Shown: piece by piece, positions 6,001-6,957 of the stretch
How the letters are laid out: each line of letters opens with the position of its first letter
Numbering within the stretch: the first letter of the stretch is position 1
Assembly: GCA_947566075.1 (NCBI GenBank)
Contig: CANOIM010000030.1
Location: 1-6,957, forward strand
Origin: an uncultured Eggerthellaceae bacterium
GTDB lineage: Bacteria; Actinomycetota; Coriobacteriia; Coriobacteriales; Eggerthellaceae
Direction of reading: 5' to 3'
DNA length: 6,957 nt
Program-made: the position numbers and the translations under genes
The notes under the pieces: model-generated
What the model saw: the letters and a program-made list of their open reading frames with translations, nothing else
Told to the model about the DNA's origin: nothing
The model's database searches: none

Positions 6001-6957
6001 GCAGCATTGCCAGCCTCACGGATAGCGGGCATCCGGGCGCAACCGATGACAGGCGTGAAGATCGACGCCTGTCACTACGAGGGATGACAGCGGCCCTGGC
6101 CTCCGTCGTGCAGGGCGTTGATGCTGTGAGCGCTTCCGTAGTGACAGGCACCGAGGGACCCGCAGGGTCCGTGCCTGTCATCGGCAGCGACGCCGATGCA
6201 GCTGTGCGGGAGCCGGGAAGCGCCACGGACAGCAGCACAGATGATGTTGCGAGTGCTTTCGTAGGGGCGGGCATCGGGTCTCATGCCCGCCCGTCGGACG
6301 CGTCAGCGGCCGAGGGTGAACAAGCGAGCGCAGCGAGCGACACGGGCGAAGCCGCCAGGCGAAGCCCGTGGCAATCCCCCACGAAGCAGGACGCCGACCC
6401 GATGGGGATACGGCTGGTGGATGTCGCCTATGCCGATGAGACAGGGAACACCCCAGCGGTCGTGCTCAAGGGCTTTGCGACGCGTACCGCTGCCAATGAC
6501 CTCTCCAGCATGTTCAAGGGTGCGCTCACCCCGAACGCCACCGTCATCATGGAGAACGTGGGAGCATCATCCACGGCCTCAGGCAAGATGAACAGCATGT
6601 TCGAGGGGGCGCGCATGCCTGAGATCACGCTCACAGGTGTGGGCGGGGCTGCCACGGCTGATCGCGCCTTCGCCGCTTGCCCCAACCTGGTAGAGGCCAC
6701 GCTCACCAATGTGTGCGCCACGGGTGGGTTCGCGTCTCTCTTCGAAAGCTGTCCTAAGCTCACGACGGTAGAGGTCGCGAACTCCGGCAATGGGGAGCGG
6801 GCCAACCTGACGAGGATGTTCGCCAATACCCCTGCTCTCACCTCAGTGCAACTGACCGGCGTTGCCAATGGCAACGGCACCCCGCGCACAACCGGTGCAG
6901 GTGGCGCCATCACCGCAGGCACCCCCACCATGACAGACCTCTTCGCTGGCTCTACCG
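1..6957 (+). CDS. Giant BspA-like (DUF285-type) leucine-rich repeat surface protein, internal fragment, open at both ends
   Basis: The frame with codons starting at base 3 is open across the entire window: 2,318 complete codons, no stop. The translation holds about 40 repeats opening with Met-Phe-x-x-Cys (sometimes Ala-Phe, Leu-Phe or Trp-Phe), followed by a Leu/Val strand and often Asn-Val-Gly-x-Gly; the best-ordered run repeats every 26 residues. This matches, from memory, BspA-like/DUF285 proteins, which are exported adhesins or surface proteins of host-associated bacteria. Three copies of a spacer domain and two Arg-Gly-Met-Pro bridges divide the repeats into superunits. Neither an N-terminal signal peptide nor a C-terminal anchor is inside the window, so secretion and surface display are inferred from the family. 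Met2 (base 6) is not accepted as a start because it lies inside a repeat and has no ribosome binding site. About 255 codons of palindrome-rich insert occur at 5640-6405. Ligand unknown. Family call secure; function not. Confidence 0.93.
3..242 (+). repeat. Repeat block 1: tail of a DUF285-like repeat array
   Basis: Residues 1-80. Repeat openings are Met-Phe-Ser-Gly-Cys at residue 5, Ala-Phe-Arg-Gly-Cys at 31 (spacing 26) and Met-Phe-Glu-Gly-Cys at 67 (spacing 36, with about 10 extra residues rich in Gly, Asp and Ser). The x-Gly-Cys version of the opening resembles that of the block starting at 5400 more than the Asn-Cys version of the central blocks. Codons are very GC-rich here, with GGG and GCG prominent. 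The array must begin upstream of the window. Confidence 0.85.
61..75. repeat. Small GC-rich hairpin CGCCTG-CCG-CAGGCG
   Basis: A perfect 6-bp inverted repeat with a 3-base loop lies inside the repeat coding sequence and encodes part of an Ala-Pro-Ala-Ala-Gly loop. The core GCCGCAGGCG occurs again at 5646-5655, and its reverse complement at 5692-5701, both at the left edge of the palindrome-rich insert. It may be a small remnant of the same kind of element, or only GC-rich coding sequence for Ala and Gly. Confidence 0.4.
267..840 (+). other. Spacer domain, copy 1 (Trp-x-Ile module between repeat blocks)
   Basis: Residues 89-280 lack the Met-Phe-x-x-Cys pattern. Landmarks in order: Thr-Ile-Thr-Leu-Gly at 89-93; Leu-Asn-Gly-Phe-Phe at 100-104; Asn-Arg-Gly-Pro-Gln-Thr-Ala at about 374-395 nt; Gly-Tyr-Val-Gly near 505-520 nt; Trp-Arg-Ile at 216-218; Thr-Leu-Cys-Ile-Ala-Pro at 227-232; Pro-Trp at 257-258; then a strand Arg-Val-Lys-Phe leading into the next repeat. 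The same landmarks recur in copies 2 and 3, so this is a real module. In BspA-like proteins I recall a Trp-x-Ile...Gly-x-Leu-x-Ile...Pro-Trp stretch commonly sitting just before the repeats. The first half (Gly-Phe-Phe to Gly-Tyr-Val-Gly) I do not recognise. It is probably a beta-rich extracellular domain, by inference. Confidence 0.7.
879..2285 (+). repeat. Repeat block 2: DUF285-like array with an internal bridge
   Basis: Residues 293-761. Repeat openings fall at residues 293, 320, 372, 397, 424, 466, 492, 518, 556, 591, 666, 692, 719 and 745. Many spacings are 25-27; 52 between 320 and 372 is two periods with one degenerate opening; 38 and 42 mark insertions. Asn-Val-Gly-x-Gly follows the Leu strand in several units (for example residues 412-416 and 506-510). 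The stretch 591-665 departs from the repeat and is listed as bridge copy 1. Several units replace Cys or Met (Ala-Phe at 492 and 518; Lys-Phe at 556; Trp-Phe at 692), showing drift. Base composition is visibly lower in GC than in block 1, with more AAT, TAT and GCT codons. Confidence 0.85.
1773..1997 (+). other. Arg-Gly-Met-Pro-x-Ile-Gly bridge, copy 1
   Basis: Residues 591-665. After a Met-Phe-Ser-Arg-Cys opening comes Met-Asp-Met-Arg-Gly-Met-Pro-Arg-Ile-Gly (601-610), then about 18 polar residues, a degenerate opening (Trp-Gln-His-Cys), and a Gly-Tyr-Leu-Thr-Leu-Pro stretch before the array resumes at 666. A matching segment occurs at residues 1390-1460. It probably breaks the repeat solenoid into two arms; that is inference. 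Function unknown. Confidence 0.6.
2388..2925 (+). other. Spacer domain, copy 2 (Trp-x-Ile module)
   Basis: Residues 796-975. Same order of landmarks as copy 1: Thr-Ile-Thr-Ile-Gly at 796-800; Ser-Gly-Phe-Leu-Trp-Tyr at 808-813; Asn-Gly-Gly-Pro-Gln-Asn-Ala at 841-847; Gln-Gly-Tyr-Leu-Gly-Gly at 890-895; Val-Arg-Trp-Arg-Ile at 925-929; Gly-Val-Leu-Ser-Ile at 932-936; Pro-Trp-Tyr-Gly-Tyr at 961-965; and Ile-Thr-Ser-Val-Arg-Phe at 968-973. The Trp-Arg-Ile-Asp-Asn-Gly-Val-Leu-Ser-Ile and Pro-Trp-Tyr part is the most canonical of the three copies and resembles the pre-repeat module of known BspA-like proteins. It is preceded by a Gly/Ser/Thr-rich linker (777-793). Confidence 0.7.
2973..4802 (+). 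repeat. Repeat block 3: longest DUF285-like array, includes the most regular 26-residue run
   Basis: Residues 991-1600. Openings fall at 991, 1018, 1055, 1081, 1107, 1133, 1159, 1184, 1211, 1237, 1263, 1295 and 1328, then (after the bridge) 1422, 1457, 1483, 1510, 1540 and 1590. From 1055 to 1263 the spacings are 26, 26, 26, 26, 25, 27, 26, 26, a near-perfect 78-base period at 3165-3791. The clearest units read Met-Phe-x-Asn-Cys, Leu-Lys-Thr, then Asn-Val-Gly-Thr-Gly. Despite this protein regularity the DNA of neighbouring units is quite different, so the array looks old and diversified and was not freshly amplified. GC is lowest here (about 43-47% by hand count in 3481-3600). Later units are spaced more irregularly (30-50). 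Confidence 0.87.
4170..4382 (+). other. Arg-Gly-Met-Pro-x-Ile-Gly bridge, copy 2
   Basis: Residues 1390-1460. Phe-Asp-Leu-Arg-Gly-Met-Pro-Gln-Ile-Gly at 1395-1404 matches copy 1 in seven of ten positions. It is followed by a Gly-rich polar stretch, Met-Phe-Glu-Asp-Leu-Gly at 1422-1427 and a Tyr-Ser-Leu-Val-Leu strand before the array resumes at 1457. It is preceded by an Asp/Tyr/Ser-rich stretch (about 1346-1383) with several Ser-Tyr and Asp-Tyr pairs, not seen before copy 1. The position within the superunit matches copy 1: about 390-470 residues after Trp-Arg-Ile and about 190-210 before the next Thr-Leu-Gly. Confidence 0.6.
4818..5372 (+). other. Spacer domain, copy 3 (Trp-x-Ile module)
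   Basis: Residues 1606-1790. Landmarks: Val-Thr-Leu-Gly at 1606-1609; Leu-Leu-Asn-Gly-Phe-Phe-Trp-Tyr at 1615-1622, combining the Asn-Gly-Phe-Phe of copy 1 with the Trp-Tyr of copy 2; Asn-Asn-Ser-Gly-Pro-Thr-Thr-Ala at 1641-1648; Thr-Gly-Tyr-Val-Gly at 1714-1718; Val-Arg-Trp-Ser-Ile at 1731-1735; Leu-Val-Leu-Tyr-Pro-Thr-Asn at 1744-1750; Pro-Trp at 1768-1769; and Gln-Val-Val-Phe at 1781-1784. The middle third is Asn/Thr/Ser-rich and poorly conserved among copies. Copies 1 and 3 share 'Asp/Glu-Leu-Met-x-x-Pro-Ser' after the Gly-Pro motif. Confidence 0.7.
5400..5639 (+). repeat. Repeat block 4a: DUF285-like repeats before the insert
   Basis: Residues 1800-1879. Openings are Met-Phe-Glu-Gly-Cys at 1800, Met-Phe-His-Gly-Cys at 1827 (spacing 27) and Met-Phe-Glu-Gly-Cys at 1870 (spacing 43). 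The last unit reads on only as Thr-Gly-Leu-Thr-Asp before the repeat pattern stops abruptly at the insert. In other blocks the strand after Gly-Leu would continue for about 18 more residues, so the insert appears to cut this unit after its first third. Confidence 0.8.
5646..5778. repeat. Inverted-repeat element of the TGTCATCCTGAG...GAAGGATCT type
   Basis: The inner arms CTCAGGATGACA (5701-5712) and TGTCATCCTGAG (5735-5746) are a perfect 12-bp inverted repeat. The outer arms AAAGGATCCTTCG (5681-5693) and CGAAGGATCTTT (ending 5778) pair with one mismatch. The right half, TGTCATCCTGAGCGAAG followed by GAGTCGAAGGATCT, matches from memory a dispersed intergenic repeat found in many unrelated bacterial genomes. 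A second inverted pair, GCCGCAGGCG (5646-5655) with CGCCTGCGGC (5692-5701), and CGAAGGA (5672-5678) with TCCTTCG (5687-5693), adds a smaller hairpin on the left flank. Here the element is translated, giving a polar Asp/Ser/Glu-rich peptide. It could be a miniature inverted-repeat element; no terminal duplication was identified. Confidence 0.75.
5922..5950 (-). repeat. CTCGTAG hairpin element 1 (reverse orientation)
   Basis: Perfect 10-bp stem GGACAGGAAC / GTTCCTGTCC with a 2-base loop (5922-5943), followed by CTACGAG (5944-5950). Read on the - strand this is CTCGTAG followed by the stem, the same layout as the other three members of the family. There is no T-run on either side, so it does not look like an intrinsic terminator. 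It is translated as part of the linker. Confidence 0.8.
6047..6083 (-). repeat. CTCGTAG hairpin element 2 (reverse orientation)
   Basis: Perfect 10-bp stem TGACAGGCGT / ACGCCTGTCA with an 8-base loop (6047-6074), followed by CTACGAGGG (6075-6083). On the - strand it reads CCCTCGTAG then the stem. The stem differs from element 1 at four positions, each with the matching change on the other arm. It encodes an Arg/Asp-rich patch in the linker. Confidence 0.8.
6135..6180 (+). repeat. TCCGTAG hairpin element 3 (forward orientation)
   Basis: TCCGTAG (6135-6141) precedes a 10-bp perfect stem TGACAGGCAC / GTGCCTGTCA (6142-6151 with 6171-6180). Inside it a second 6-bp stem GGACCC / GGGTCC (6156-6161 with 6165-6170) closes on a 3-base loop, leaving a 4-base bulge on the left. 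About 25 bases covering the upstream flank and the start of the stem are similar to the start of element 4 (19 of 25 positions by eye), so the two are copies of one element. It encodes a Gly-Thr-Glu-Gly-Pro-Ala-Gly turn. Confidence 0.8.
6258..6292 (+). repeat. TTCGTAG hairpin element 4 (forward orientation)
   Basis: TTCGTAG (6258-6264) precedes a perfect 10-bp stem GGGCGGGCAT / ATGCCCGCCC (6265-6274 with 6283-6292) and an 8-base loop. I recall GTAGGGGCGGGCAT...TGCCCGCCC as a dispersed intergenic repeat in several bacterial groups. It is a forward copy related to element 3 and is translated as Gly-Ala-Gly-Ile-Gly-Ser-His-Ala-Arg in the linker. Confidence 0.8.
6323..6380. repeat. GCGAGCGCAGCGAGCG...GGCAATCCCCC dispersed-type repeat
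   Basis: It starts with GCGAGCGCAGCGAGCG, contains an inverted repeat CACGGGC / GCCCGTG (6341-6347 with 6364-6370) with a GGCGAAGCC-like centre, and ends with GGCAATCCCCC (6370-6380). Read on the - strand (GGGGGATTGCC ... GCTTCGCC ... CGCTGCGCTCGC) it resembles, from memory, a repeat common between genes in many bacteria. It is the third distinct repeat class in this insert. It is translated as an Ala/Ser/Glu/Arg-rich stretch just before the array resumes. Confidence 0.65.
6510..6956 (+). repeat. Repeat block 4b: DUF285-like repeats after the insert, partly without Cys
   Basis: Residues 2170-2318, running off the window. Openings are Met-Phe-Lys-Gly-Ala at 2170, Met-Phe-Glu-Gly-Ala at 2199, Ala-Phe-Ala-Ala-Cys at 2222, Leu-Phe-Glu-Ser-Cys at 2246, Met-Phe-Ala-Asn-Thr at 2272 and Leu-Phe-Ala-Gly-Ser at 2313. 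Four of six units have lost the conserved Cys, far more than elsewhere. Asn-Val-Gly or Gly-Val-Gly turns are kept. It is joined to the insert by residues 2136-2169, which include a Val-Val-Leu-Lys-Gly strand. GC is high again, as in block 1. Confidence 0.82.

Larger units (their letters stand above)
5640..6405 (+). other. In-frame, palindrome-rich insert encoding a Cys-free linker
   Basis: Residues 1880-2135 interrupt the repeat array. They contain no Cys and no Met-Phe opening, and are dominated by Ala, Asp, Ser, Gly, Glu and Thr with scattered Arg; this predicts a flexible, mostly disordered acidic linker. At the DNA level the stretch holds at least six inverted-repeat elements (listed separately) of kinds normally found between genes. 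The coding frame stays open and the array resumes downstream, so the inserts have kept or regained frame. GC is about 72% in 5641-5700 and 73% in 6301-6360 by hand count. I see no transposase, and no target-site duplication that I can define. An alternative is that the linker came first and hairpin-forming elements accumulated in it because it tolerates change. Confidence 0.75.

Noticed and set aside
5922..6292. Strong hairpins as intrinsic transcription terminators
   Set aside because: None is followed by a T-run on either strand, and the coding frame continues through all of them.
5640..6405. A CRISPR array or an insertion sequence
   Set aside because: The repeats are palindromes of different sequence and irregular spacing with no direct repeat-spacer pattern, and no transposase reading frame is present.
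5640..6405. The gene broken into two by the insert, with the left part ending here
   Set aside because: No stop codon occurs in the main frame within the insert, and the same frame returns to recognisable repeats at residue 2170.
6428..6931. A 167-codon - strand ORF with a regular Pro/Val/Leu pattern
   Set aside because: The periodicity mirrors the sense-strand repeats exactly; there is no independent start signal or domain.

Overview
The whole 6,957-base window appears to be the interior of one giant gene. The + strand frame whose codons begin at position 3 (then 6, 9 and so on) has no stop codon from the first base to the last. It gives at least 2,318 residues with neither the start nor the end of the protein visible. 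Residue n below means the codon starting at base 3n. The protein is built mostly from leucine-rich-like repeats of about 26 residues, each opening with Met-Phe-x-x-Cys and continuing with a Leu/Val-rich strand, often with Asn-Val-Gly-x-Gly. This is the signature of BspA-like / DUF285-type bacterial surface proteins. No other gene, RNA gene, promoter or terminator can be supported.

Layout: a short repeat block (3-242); a non-repeat spacer domain (267-840); a long repeat block (879-2285) interrupted by an Arg-Gly-Met-Pro-x-Ile-Gly bridge; a second spacer copy (2388-2925); the longest repeat block (2973-4802), with a second bridge; a third spacer copy (4818-5372); and a fourth repeat block (5400 to the end). 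The order spacer, repeats, bridge, repeats recurs as a higher-order superunit of roughly 710-810 residues. Two complete superunits and part of a third are visible.

The most unusual part is 5640-6405. Here the repeats stop and a cysteine-free, Ala/Asp/Ser/Gly-rich stretch of about 255 codons is inserted, still in frame. Its DNA is packed with at least six palindromic elements of three kinds that I would normally expect between genes. One is a TGTCATCCTGAG...GAAGGATCT inverted repeat. Four are hairpins flanked by (T/C)CGTAG, with 10-bp perfect stems that differ from one another by paired changes, present in both orientations. The last is a GCGAGCGCAGCGAGCG...GGCAATCCCCC element. They appear to have colonised this gene and been turned into protein linker.

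Organism: base composition is high but uneven. Hand counts give about 65-70% GC in bases 1-120, 43-47% in 3481-3600 and about 72% in 5641-5700. A high-GC Gram-positive from an animal gut or rumen, such as a Coriobacteriia-like actinobacterium, would fit a very large DUF285-type protein, but this is a low-confidence inference. By analogy with relatives, the protein would be exported and displayed on the surface, probably for adhesion or binding. No signal peptide, anchor or ligand-binding site lies in the window to prove it.
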